Part shown: in pieces, positions 14,529 through 21,258 of the stretch
How the letters are laid out: each line of letters starts with the position of its first letter
How positions within the stretch are numbered: the first letter of the stretch is position 1
NCBI GenBank assembly: GCA_039917855.1
Contig: JBDSIR010000071.1
Location: forward strand, 1-21,356
Direction of reading: 5' to 3'
Source of the DNA: CAMLHU01 sp039917855
GTDB lineage: Bacteria > Gemmatimonadota > Gemmatimonadetes > Gemmatimonadales > GWC2-71-9
Length of the DNA stretch: 21,356 bases
Translations under genes and position numbers: made by a program
The notes under the pieces: generated by a model
What the model was told of the DNA's origin: nothing
The model's input: only the letters and a program-made list of their open reading frames with translations
Database searches by the model: none

Positions 14529-15097
14529 CAGCGTTCCACCGCGTAAAGCTTGAATGAGGAGGGGGAGGTGATGCAGGCGCGCACGCAGACGCCGCATCCC
14601 ACGCACCCTTCGGCCTTGATCACCGGATGGCCCTCCGGGTCCATCGCGAGCGCCGTCGCGCCCACCGGACACGAATCGGCGCAGGCACTGCACGTCACTC
14701 CCGAAAAGGTGACACATCGCTCGGGCACCAGCTCCAGGACGTGGAGCTTGTACCCTTCCCAGATCTTTTCCGGCCGAGTCAGCGCCCCGGTGGGACAGGC
14801 CGACGCGCACGGCATGTCGGGACAGGCGACGCAGGGCTGGAGCTCCACCTCGAGATACGGGGTCCCGGCCGCGAACCCTTCCCCGGAGGACGCCGTGCGG
14901 ATCGCCCTCGGCGGGCACACATCCACGCAGGCGTTGCACCGGGTGCAGGCGGCGAGGAACGCCACCTCGGTGAGCGCCCCCGGCGGTCGCACGAAGCGCC
15001 GCCGGATGATCCGCTCCTCGGCCTGCTCCATCAAGGAGCCGAGCCACTTGTCGGTGGCCTGCTTGAGGAGATCGCGACGGTCGCCGCCATTGAACAT
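14528..15097 (-). CDS. Four-cluster polyferredoxin of the NapG/MauM type
   Basis: A 189-residue protein with four Cys motifs for [4Fe-4S] clusters: C51-x2-C-x2-C-x3-C61, a second set at C89-C101 with wider spacing (CVACPDMPCASACP), a third at C128-C143 (C-x7-C-x2-C-x3-C), and C165-x2-C-x2-C-x3-C175. Spacing and the RRRFVRPPGALTE lead-in match the NapG/MauM/NapH-associated electron-transfer family. Those proteins usually have a Tat signal; this one does not, so it may act in the cytoplasm or on the inner face of the membrane. Redox partners are not encoded nearby. There is no Shine-Dalgarno sequence; TAAGTT 6 nt before the ATG suggests leaderless transcription. It heads the minus-strand run cupin, nucleotidyltransferase, DUF885, MFS. 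Confidence 0.88.
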   Translation of the reverse strand: MFNGGDRRDLLKQATDKWLGSLMEQAEERIIRRRFVRPPGALTEVAFLAACTRCNACVDVCPPRAIRTASSGEGFAAGTPYLEVELQPCVACPDMPCASACPTGALTRPEKIWEGYKLHVLELVPERCVTFSGVTCSACADSCPVGATALAMDPEGHPVIKAEGCVGCGVCVRACITSPSSFKLYAVER

Positions 15098-15103
15098 GGT
15101 CGG

Positions 15104-15109
15104 AACTTA
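15104..15109 (-). promoter_or_regulatory. TAAGTT box 6 nt before the polyferredoxin ATG
   Basis: A TANNNT hexamer ends exactly 6 nt before the start codon, as in leaderless promoters. The -35 position (15127-15132 on the minus strand, TACCTT) lies in the repeat arm and is not consensus-like. Confidence 0.4.
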
Positions 15110-15110
15110 G

Positions 15111-15244
15111 GGGCAGGAGGGGTAGGAAGGTAGGACGGGAGGAAGGTAGGAAGTGACTATCGGACACCTTGTGATTCGAGGGACCCACTCGCCGGCGAGC
15201 AGGTCCCCCGCTTCCTACCCTCCTACCTTCCTACCTTCCTACCT
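15111..15244. repeat. Palindromic low-complexity element between atpH and the polyferredoxin gene
   Basis: A purine arm (15111-15152, units of ggtaggaag and gggagg), a spacer of about 57 nt with a small palindrome (GCCGGC), and a pyrimidine arm (15210-15244, units of cttcctac). It has the same words and orientation as the element beside cstA. The pyrimidine arm reaches into atpH and supplies its TAG stop codon. Confidence 0.8.
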
Positions 15245-15775
15245 GGCCAACAGCGCCCGCCGTAGAGTCAGCATCCGCCGCTTGATCGACCCGTCGAACA
15301 CCCGGTCGCCGACCCGCACCAGCACGCCACCCAGGAGCGACGCGTCGACTGCCCAGGTCGCGATCGCCTGCTTGCCCAGCGCCTCGGTGAGCGCCGCGGC
15401 GATCGCCTTCTTTTCGCCGGCGTCGGCCTCGCGCGCCATCACCACCCGCGCCCGCACCCGGTCCATCTTCACGTCCACCAACACCAGGTACTCGTCGGCG
15501 ATCTGCCGCAGCAGCCCCTGGCGGCCCCGCTTCACCACCGCCTGCAGGAACCGCACGAAGTCTTTGGGCGCCTTGGGAAGCGCCGACGCGATGAGCTGCG
15601 CCTTGGCCCCCTTGGTGACACGAGGCGACATCAGCACCGCCTCCGCCTCGGGGGCCAACCGCACCCCTTCGGCCACCGCGTCGATCAGTGCCGCCCACGG
15701 CTCCACCGCGCCCGCCTTTTCGGCAAGCACCAGGAACGTCTCGGCGTAGTTCCGCGCGACCCCTGTGGTGCTCAC
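15239..15775 (-). CDS. atpH: F1Fo ATP synthase delta subunit
   Basis: A 178-residue protein of the OSCP/delta family, which joins the peripheral stalk (b) to the top of the F1 head. The N-terminal helical bundle begins GVARNYAETFLVLAEKAG, and the C-terminal signature GGVLVRVGDRVFDGSIKRRM is intact at about 149-168. Length is normal. It starts at a GTG in a GTGA overlap with the atpF stop, so translation is coupled. In most bacteria atpA follows directly; here the operon ends and the next same-strand gene is a polyferredoxin. Confidence 0.92.
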   Translation of the reverse strand: MSTTGVARNYAETFLVLAEKAGAVEPWAALIDAVAEGVRLAPEAEAVLMSPRVTKGAKAQLIASALPKAPKDFVRFLQAVVKRGRQGLLRQIADEYLVLVDVKMDRVRARVVMAREADAGEKKAIAAALTEALGKQAIATWAVDASLLGGVLVRVGDRVFDGSIKRRMLTLRRALLAR

Positions 15776-16323
15776 TTGCCCGGCTCCATCGAGGCGAGGT
15801 ACTCGGTCACCAGCTGCTTGTCCTGCGCCGCCTCGAACCGCTTGCCGATGAGCTTGCCCGCCGCCGCGAGAGCGAGGTCCACCGCCTCACGCCGCAGTTC
15901 GGCACTGGCACGGTCCTTCTCGGCGCCGATCTCGCGCCGCGCCCGAGTCAGCATCTCCTCCGCCTCGGCGCGGGCCTTCTCGGCACCGAGCGCACGCTCG
16001 CGCTCGGCCGCCGCTTTGGTCTCGGTCAGGATCGACGAGGCCTGGTTCCGGGCCTCGGTCAGGAGCTTGTTCTGCTCCGCCACCGTCGCCTTGGCCTCGG
16101 CGTTGAGCCGCGCGGCCTCCTCGAGCTGCTGCTTGATCCGCTGCTCGCGCGCCTCCGTGGCAGCCAGCATCTGCGGCCACACGTACTTCCAGAGCAGCAG
16201 GAACAGCAGGCCGAACGAGATCAGCGTCCAGATCATCACGCCGGTGTTGACCTCGAACGGCGACTGTGGCCCCAGTGTCTCACCTTCCGACAGGAGCATC
16301 AGTCCGAGAAGAACCGTAGGCAT
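15772..16323 (-). CDS. atpF: F1Fo ATP synthase b subunit
   Basis: A 183-residue protein with the standard layout: one transmembrane helix at about residues 29-50 (VMIWTLISFGLLFLLLWKYV), then a long, charged, Ala/Glu/Arg-rich helix that dimerises as the peripheral stalk, with REQRIKQQLEEA near 60. The first 20 or so residues are an extra hydrophobic lead (MPTVLLGLMLL), possibly a cleaved signal, as in some other phyla with long b subunits. AAGGGG lies 7 nt before the ATG. It is 16 nt downstream of atpE. Confidence 0.92.
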   Translation of the reverse strand: MPTVLLGLMLLSEGETLGPQSPFEVNTGVMIWTLISFGLLFLLLWKYVWPQMLAATEAREQRIKQQLEEAARLNAEAKATVAEQNKLLTEARNQASSILTETKAAAERERALGAEKARAEAEEMLTRARREIGAEKDRASAELRREAVDLALAAAGKLIGKRFEAAQDKQLVTEYLASMEPGK

Positions 16324-16339
16324 CGAATGACCCCTTCGA

Positions 16340-16630
16340 TTACTTGATGAGCTTCAACAGCAGGGCGAAGACCAGCGCGATGATCGTGGCGCCCTCGAGG
16401 AGCACGGCGATCAGCAGCGCGGCGCCGCGGATCTCGCCGGCCGCTTCGGGCTGACGGGCGATCGCTTCGGCGGCCGAGCCACCGATGCGGCCCAGGCCCA
16501 GACCGGCGCCGATGATCGCGAGGCCGAACGCCAGGCCGGCGCCGAGCAGCGCGTTGGTGTTCTTGGCGGCGGCGACCAGGTCGGCGCCGGTCGGGGCCGC
16601 GGCTTCCTGCACGAGATTGAGGAGGTACAT
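16340..16630 (-). CDS. atpE: F1Fo ATP synthase c subunit (proteolipid ring)
   Basis: A 96-residue hairpin of two transmembrane helices. Helix 1 contains the Gly-rich ring-packing motif GAGLGLGRIGG; the polar loop is ARQPE, which contacts gamma/epsilon. Helix 2 (ALLIAVLLEGATIIALVFAL) carries the ion-carrying Glu. The Glu is followed by Gly rather than Ser/Thr, and helix 1 lacks the Gln typical of Na+-coupled rings, so proton coupling is inferred. An alternative in-frame ATG four codons earlier (at 16642) is possible; neither has a strong Shine-Dalgarno. The 209-nt gap before it is unusually long and highly structured. Confidence 0.92.
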   Translation of the reverse strand: MYLLNLVQEAAAPTGADLVAAAKNTNALLGAGLAFGLAIIGAGLGLGRIGGSAAEAIARQPEAAGEIRGAALLIAVLLEGATIIALVFALLLKLIK

Positions 16631-16660
16631 CGTTCCGTCCATTCGCTTGGGGAGATCTCG

Positions 16661-16830
16661 GTTGTGGCGGCCATCTGGCTGCCAGTCCGCTCCACGTCCC
16701 GGATCCGCGTCTCCCGCACGGTCCAAGGCCGTCGTCCGTCAATGTGTGCGGCCCGAGGGCCGCCACAACGGACTTCGTCGGTCGTTCGACCGATTACGTC
16801 GGGTCCGGCGCGAGGAGCGTCGCCCGGACC
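16661..16830 (-). promoter_or_regulatory. Structured atpB-atpE intergenic region
   Basis: On the minus strand, after the atpB stop, come a large hairpin (GGTCCGG/CCGGACC, 16802-16830, extended by GCGA/TCGC), a 6-bp stem CGGTCG-TT-CGACCG (16779-16792), and GCGGCCC-GA-GGGCCGC (16748-16763). In addition, GTTGTGGCGGCC at 16661-16672 has a perfect 12-nt inverted copy at 16758-16769, 85 nt apart. The second and third structures compete for bases. The region could be a translation-control leader for atpE, an mRNA processing site or an inserted repeat. Confidence 0.6.
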
Positions 16831-16839
16831 CCGGTGCTG

Positions 16840-17721
16840 CTAGTGCTCGTGCTGCATCAAGCCGATGAAGACCGCGCTCAGCAGGGCGAAGACATACGCC
16901 TGCAGCAGTGCCACGATCAGCTCGAGCATCAGGATCCCCACCACCAGGAGGGTCGTCACGCCGCCGATGGCCCAATTCCAGCCGGGCAACCCGCCGAACA
17001 GGAAGATGATGCCGAACAGCGACAGGATCACGAAATGCCCTGCCGTCATGTTGCCGAAGAGTCGGACCGCCAGCGCGAACGGCTTGACCAGCTTCCCCAG
17101 CACCTCGATCGGCGCCATCCCGATGGCCAGCGCCACCGCGCCGATGCCGTGGATCCCCGGGACGTGCATGAAGATCGTGCCGAGGTAGCCCTTGGCGCCG
17201 AGCTTGATCATCCCGCCGATCTCGATGGTCAGGAAGGTGATGAACGCCAGCGTCGCCGTCACCGCCAGGTTGCCGGTGACCGATGACCCGTAGGGGATCA
17301 GGCCAAGGATGTTGGCGTAGAGGATGAAAAAGAAGAAGGTGAGGATCAGCGGTGCGTACTTCGGCCCCATCTCCTCGCCGATATTGGCGATGGCGATGTC
17401 GTTCCGGACGAACAGCACCAGCGACTCCATCATGTTGGCGAAGCCGCGCGGCGGGCGCCCCGCCGCCTCGGCCCTGGCCACGCCCCGCGCGGCGATCTTC
17501 AAAGTCAGGAAGACCAGGAAGGCGGTGAAGAGCAGGAACACCACGTGCTTGGTGGGCGAGAGGTCGAGCGTGAGCGGACCGAGGTGGAGCGGCTCCCAGC
17601 GCGGCAGGTGCCACTCGACGCCGAAGGGCAAGTCGATGGTCCAGGCGTCCGCCGTGTGGTGGAGCACCAGCTCGCCGATGTCGGGCGGGCCGCCCGCGTG
17701 CCCTTCTTGCAGGAACATCAT
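16840..17721 (-). CDS. atpB: F1Fo ATP synthase a subunit
   Basis: A 293-residue integral membrane protein. The essential stator arginine is present in ALAVRLFGNMTAGH, and the final helix has LELIVALLQAYVFALLSAVF, both hallmarks of the a subunit that forms the proton half-channels against the c ring. The N-terminal 60 or so residues (HTADAWTIDLPFG and following) are a periplasmic lead. Start: two adjacent ATGs; the first overlaps the atpI stop as ATGA, favouring coupled translation. The frame extends further upstream across atpI without meaning. Confidence 0.93.
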   Translation of the reverse strand: MMFLQEGHAGGPPDIGELVLHHTADAWTIDLPFGVEWHLPRWEPLHLGPLTLDLSPTKHVVFLLFTAFLVFLTLKIAARGVARAEAAGRPPRGFANMMESLVLFVRNDIAIANIGEEMGPKYAPLILTFFFFILYANILGLIPYGSSVTGNLAVTATLAFITFLTIEIGGMIKLGAKGYLGTIFMHVPGIHGIGAVALAIGMAPIEVLGKLVKPFALAVRLFGNMTAGHFVILSLFGIIFLFGGLPGWNWAIGGVTTLLVVGILMLELIVALLQAYVFALLSAVFIGLMQHEH

Positions 17722-18062
17722 CGTGTCGCGCGCGTCTCCAGGAAGAGCAGCGGGATCAGCACCCCGAGATACCCCATCGCCACCGCGATCGCCGGGAACT
17801 GGTCCGGCCAGATCGTACAGACCACCGCGAACGCCACCACACCCGCCACCCGCAACCCCGACCCCCGGGCCCACCCCTTCACGAAGGTCGCGAACTCCGC
17901 GTCCTTGGGTACCGCCGCCGCCCATCGCGCGGAGAAGTACTGGATCGTCGTGGCCAGGAGCCCGAACATCACCGCCGCCTGCGCCGCCACCGCTCCGTAC
18001 ATCGCGAACACCACCAGCCCCACCAGCAGCGTCAGCCCATTCCCTACCAGCAACGGCCTCAT
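17718..18062 (-). CDS. atpI: ATP synthase subunit I-like membrane protein
   Basis: A 114-residue protein with about four hydrophobic helices (LLVGNGLTLLVGLVVFAMYG, QAAVMFGLLATTIQ, GLRVAGVVAFAVVCTIW, AVAMGYLGVLIPLLFL). Sequence similarity to AtpI is weak, as is normal for this fast-evolving family, so the call rests on size, topology and its place just before atpB. AtpI helps assemble the c ring. It overlaps both neighbours by 4 nt (ATGA junctions), and AAGGA precedes its ATG. Confidence 0.7.
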   Translation of the reverse strand: MRPLLVGNGLTLLVGLVVFAMYGAVAAQAAVMFGLLATTIQYFSARWAAAVPKDAEFATFVKGWARGSGLRVAGVVAFAVVCTIWPDQFPAIAVAMGYLGVLIPLLFLETRATR

Positions 18063-18301
18063 CCTTTGTCCTTCTTGGCCTGGAGCCGCTCGGCTTCGAG
18101 CTTGGCGTACACGTTCACGAAGCTCAGCACCGACCCCGCCAGCGTCCCCACCATCGTGAACCAGGGGATGGTCCCCAACCAGGTATCCAGGGCGAATCCG
18201 AGCCCCATGAAGAGCACTATGCCGAGCCCAAAAGTGATGCCCAGGGCGACATAGCGATAGCCGTCCCCGACCTCCCGTTGACTGCCAGGACCGGGCTTCA
18301 T
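18059..18301 (-). CDS. AtpZ/AtpI-family small membrane protein, first gene of the atp operon
   Basis: An 80-residue protein with two transmembrane helices joined by a short loop: YRYVALGITFGLGIVLFMGL then LDTWLGTIPWFTMVGTLAGS, ending in a charged helix (YAKLEAERLQAKKDKG). This matches the AtpZ/AtpI family found ahead of atpB, implicated in c-ring assembly and possibly Mg2+/Ca2+ handling. The start was placed at MKPGPGS because the promoter -10 box lies only 10 nt before it. A longer frame beginning at 18367 would start inside a palindromic repeat and upstream of that promoter. The leader would be only about 3-4 nt, so translation is close to leaderless. Confidence 0.75.
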   Translation of the reverse strand: MKPGPGSQREVGDGYRYVALGITFGLGIVLFMGLGFALDTWLGTIPWFTMVGTLAGSVLSFVNVYAKLEAERLQAKKDKG

Positions 18302-18311
18302 CTGGGGGGCG

Positions 18312-18340
18312 AATTTACCTGCTTGTGAAATATTTCGCAA
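18312..18340 (-). promoter_or_regulatory. Promoter of the atp operon
   Basis: Minus strand: -35 TTGCGA (4 of 6) at 18335-18340, a 17-bp spacer, and -10 TAAATT (4 of 6) at 18312-18317, located in a short AT-rich patch. The ATG of the first atp gene is 10 nt beyond the -10. The -35 box and most of the spacer lie inside a Rex-type palindrome. Confidence 0.65.
18323..18340. promoter_or_regulatory. Rex-type operator over the atp promoter
   Basis: TTGTGAAATATTTCGCAA matches the Rex consensus TTGTGAAAWWTTTCACAA at 17 of 18 positions; the single difference is G for A in the right half. Rex is a repressor that leaves DNA when NADH/NAD+ rises and is known to control respiratory and fermentative genes. 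The site covers the -35 box and spacer, where binding would exclude RNA polymerase. No rex gene is in the window. Confidence 0.65.
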
Positions 18341-18365
18341 TCTCCGGCGCTGGGGGGCAAAGGAC

Positions 18366-18500
18366 ATTCACCACGGAGGGTCGGAGGTGCACGGAGCTGC
18401 ACGGAGAGGAGATTTTGTGGCCTCAAATGGGAGCTCCCCTTAGGACCACAAAGTCCTTCCTCCGTGAATCTCCGTGTAGCTCCGATCCTCCGTGGTGAAT
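18366..18500. repeat. 135-nt near-perfect palindrome with CACGGAG words
   Basis: Two 55-nt inverted arms (18366-18420 and 18446-18500), roughly 80% identical, start and end with ATTCACCACGGAGG / CCTCCGTGGTGAAT. They contain repeated ACGGAG words. The 25-nt centre is itself nearly palindromic around GGGAGCTCCC (18429-18438), so the whole element can fold into one hairpin. It lies between the divergent atp operon and moxR, with its left end 25 nt from the atp -35 box. Confidence 0.88.
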
Positions 18501-18572
18501 GAACCCCACTCCCATGCGAGCCCCGTTCGGTGCAACTTCCGGGTCCGGCGCGGCGTAGGCTCCCTGTTCCCC

Positions 18573-18600
18573 CGCTTACCGCTCACCGCTTACCGCTCAC
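18573..18600 (+). repeat. Four heptamers abutting the moxR start
   Basis: An exact duplication of a 14-mer made of two heptamers, CGCTTAC and CGCTCAC, alternating. It ends 3 nt before the moxR ATG, where a ribosome binding site would normally be, and no Shine-Dalgarno motif is present. The stretch 18501-18572 between the palindrome and these heptamers shows no clear feature. Confidence 0.75.
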
Positions 18601-18603
18601 TTC

Positions 18604-19596
<993 letters not shown>

Positions 19597-19598
19597 GC

Positions 19599-19680
19599 GG
19601 CCAGTGGGCCAGTGGGCCGGTGGGCCGGTGGGCCAGTGGGCCGGTGGGCCGGTGGGCCGGTGGGCCGGTGGGCCGGTGGG
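19599..19680. repeat. About ten tandem octamers (GTGGGCCG/GTGGGCCA)
   Basis: Ten units of an 8-nt word, alternating between ggtgggcc and agtgggcc, starting just after the moxR stop codon. The G3 runs every 8 nt could form G-quadruplexes on the plus strand. There is no inverted second arm nearby. Confidence 0.88.
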
Positions 19681-19689
19681 TACGCAGGA

Positions 19690-19736
19690 AGGTTGGAACG
19701 AAGCGGGGGGTTCCGATCAGATTCGGAGCCCCCCGC
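19690..19736 (-). terminator. Terminator of the minus-strand lipoprotein gene
   Basis: A 14-bp stem with one G-U pair (19703-19716 against 19723-19736) and a 6-nt loop, followed on the minus strand by TTCGTTCC. It lies 30 nt after the lipoprotein stop. The plus-strand flank is not T-rich, but the stem could also stop transcripts arriving from moxR. Confidence 0.7.
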
Positions 19737-19766
19737 CACTGCTTGCTGCTTGGTGACCTGGCGCGA

Positions 19767-20828
19767 CTACCGGTAAGGGAAGGCGCTCACCGTGACCGCA
19801 GGCTGCGTGGTGCCGAAGCTCTCATACGTGGCCGTTCCGCAGCCGGTCCAGGTGACGAGGAAGTAGATGCTGGCGCTGTTGTTGAGCGCCCCCTTCAGCT
19901 GGCCGCTGTCGAAGTCGTAACAGCTCACGTTCTCATAGTGCAGCACCGTCGGGGTCGTGAGCTGGAATCGGAACGCGATGCTCGGCTGGCCCGTCTGCGA
20001 CCCGATGATCCGGAAATCGAGATCCACGCTCAGATCGCCGGAGGGGATGTTGGCTTCGAGCGAAAGCGGCGATTCCGGATCATAGCTGCTGTTCTCGACC
20101 CAGGTGTATGAGACATTGAGATCGATCGGCGCCGCGGCCTGCAACCCCGGGGCGGTGATGACCGCGTCGTCGTAATGCTCCGTGATGGCGTAATGCACAT
20201 TGGCGATGTGGTCGATGCCGCTCGTGGCGTACGTTCCCCGTTCCGTCCCATTCACCGAGAAGGAGAACGCAACCCCTGTGGCGACGTTCGTCTCGCTGTA
20301 CTTCAGGTTGGTGGCATCGAGGATGAATCCATAAAGGCCGGCCACGTCGCGGAAGCGGAACGAGCCGGAGTAGGTCCAGGTCCAATCCCCTTCGACCTCC
20401 GAGCAATTCGATCCGAAGTTGAGCCTGTAATCGTCCGGGATCCCGTCGGCATCGGTATCGATCGGATCACCAAGCTCGTCGACCCCCGTCTCTGTCGGGG
20501 TGCAGACGGCGCTGATGAGCTGGGGGGCCGCGGCGCGGAGACCGCTCCGGCCGGAACGGCGGGCCGCCCTGGCTGCAAAATCGCGGATGACCCGGTCCCC
20601 GAATGACCCACCCTGGAAGGCAGGAGCGAGGGGGAAATCCGCGGAAGGATCACCACTCAGCATCCCGCTCGCGATGTCGCTGACGAAGCCGGCCGTGACC
20701 TCGGCCGCGCCACTCATATTCGACTCGTCGATCGTCGAGGAATACGACGGTCCGCCGTCGCTGCTGCCGCACGCGGCGAGGGCGACGAGTGCCGCCGCGG
20801 CGAAGAACGAGGAAGTGTGTTTCTTCAT
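19767..20828 (-). CDS. Uncharacterised lipoprotein
   Basis: A 353-residue protein with a lipoprotein signal peptide (MKKHTSSFFAAAALVALAA-C20, then GSS). GGAG 7 nt before the ATG supports the start. Residues about 110-135 include DTDADGIPDD, a calcium-binding Asp-rich loop of the thrombospondin type 3/EF-like sort. The rest is predicted mostly beta-strand, with aromatic- and Ser/Thr-rich segments, and four Cys after the signal that could pair. No family was recognised. It is a single-gene unit bounded by a terminator and, upstream, a palindrome-containing control region. It is likely displayed at the cell surface or in the periplasm. Confidence 0.8.
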   Translation of the reverse strand: MKKHTSSFFAAAALVALAACGSSDGGPSYSSTIDESNMSGAAEVTAGFVSDIASGMLSGDPSADFPLAPAFQGGSFGDRVIRDFAARAARRSGRSGLRAAAPQLISAVCTPTETGVDELGDPIDTDADGIPDDYRLNFGSNCSEVEGDWTWTYSGSFRFRDVAGLYGFILDATNLKYSETNVATGVAFSFSVNGTERGTYATSGIDHIANVHYAITEHYDDAVITAPGLQAAAPIDLNVSYTWVENSSYDPESPLSLEANIPSGDLSVDLDFRIIGSQTGQPSIAFRFQLTTPTVLHYENVSCYDFDSGQLKGALNNSASIYFLVTWTGCGTATYESFGTTQPAVTVSAFPYR

Positions 20829-20917
20829 CGATCGACTCCATGTTCAGGGGGTGACACGATTCGCCGCCGGGGAGGCGGACTGACATCCGCAAATGTTCCT
20901 GCCTTGGCAAGATCTGG

Positions 20918-20935
20918 GTGTGCGCCAGCGCACAC
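20918..20935. promoter_or_regulatory. Perfect palindrome GTGTGCGC-CA-GCGCACAC upstream of the lipoprotein gene
   Basis: 8-bp half-sites around a 2-bp centre, about 90-110 nt before the lipoprotein ATG and touching a weak -10-like hexamer (TAGAGT on the minus strand, 20934-20939). It may be an operator or, if transcribed, a hairpin in the leader. The rest of 20829-21036 shows two more small palindromes (TTCTAGAA at 20953-20960 and CATTGC-CCG-GCAATG at 21001-21015) but no coding signal. Confidence 0.4.
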
Positions 20936-21036
20936 TCTACCCTACATAGTCCTTCTAGAATCGGCGACGCGCTAGAGGGGCCCGGAAAGTGGGGCTATCT
21001 CATTGCCCGGCAATGATTTATGAAGATTGCTTTGGT

Positions 21037-21190
21037 GGGCTAAGGGCTAAGGGCTAAGGGCTGGGGGCTGGGGGCTGGGGGCCGGGATGCAGAGCCCTGG
21101 GATCCCCGGCCAGCGTGCAGCACCCTTCAGACCCCAAGCCCTTAGCCCCTAGCCCCTAGCCCCTAGCCCGTGCCCCCAGCACCCCACCCC
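21037..21190. repeat. Palindromic element with telomere-like GGGCTAA repeats
   Basis: The left arm (21037-21085) has GGGCTAA three times, then GGGCTGG-type heptamers. The right arm (21132-21190) carries the inverse heptamers (CCCTTAG, CCCCTAG). A spacer of about 46 nt lies between. Four G3 runs at exact 7-nt intervals (21037, 21044, 21051, 21058) form a canonical G-quadruplex motif, and the right arm offers the same on the other strand. Confidence 0.85.
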
Positions 21191-21220
21191 TAGCGCGCTA
21201 ACCAGATGTCCTGCAACCTG

Positions 21221-21252
21221 TTGACGCTCCGTTGTATGGCGCGCGTTATCCT
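21221..21252 (+). promoter_or_regulatory. Candidate leaderless promoter at the right end
   Basis: TTGACG at 21221-21226 and TATCCT at 21247-21252, 6 nt before the GTG start. The 20-bp spacer is longer than usual, so the -35 may be fortuitous. The -10 geometry equals that of cstA. Confidence 0.4.
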
Positions 21253-21258
21253 GCGCCA

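Noticed and set aside
11130..14546. A 1138-codon open frame on the plus strand
   Set aside because: It runs antisense to the MFS, DUF885, nucleotidyltransferase and cupin genes, all with strong family motifs. Its product is biased to Arg, Glu and Gly with no domains, as expected of a shadow frame in GC-rich DNA.
16661..16769. A MITE with 12-bp terminal inverted repeats
   Set aside because: No target-site duplication flanks the ends and no second copy is in the window, so it is kept only as a structured region.
18302..18367. N-terminal extension of the atpZ-like protein (start at 18367)
   Set aside because: The longer start lies in the palindromic repeat and upstream of the predicted promoter, and the added residues are not family-like.
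19599..19680. Possible CRISPR or origin iterons
   Set aside because: The 8-nt units have no spacers and no DnaA-box-like or AT-rich sequence beside them.
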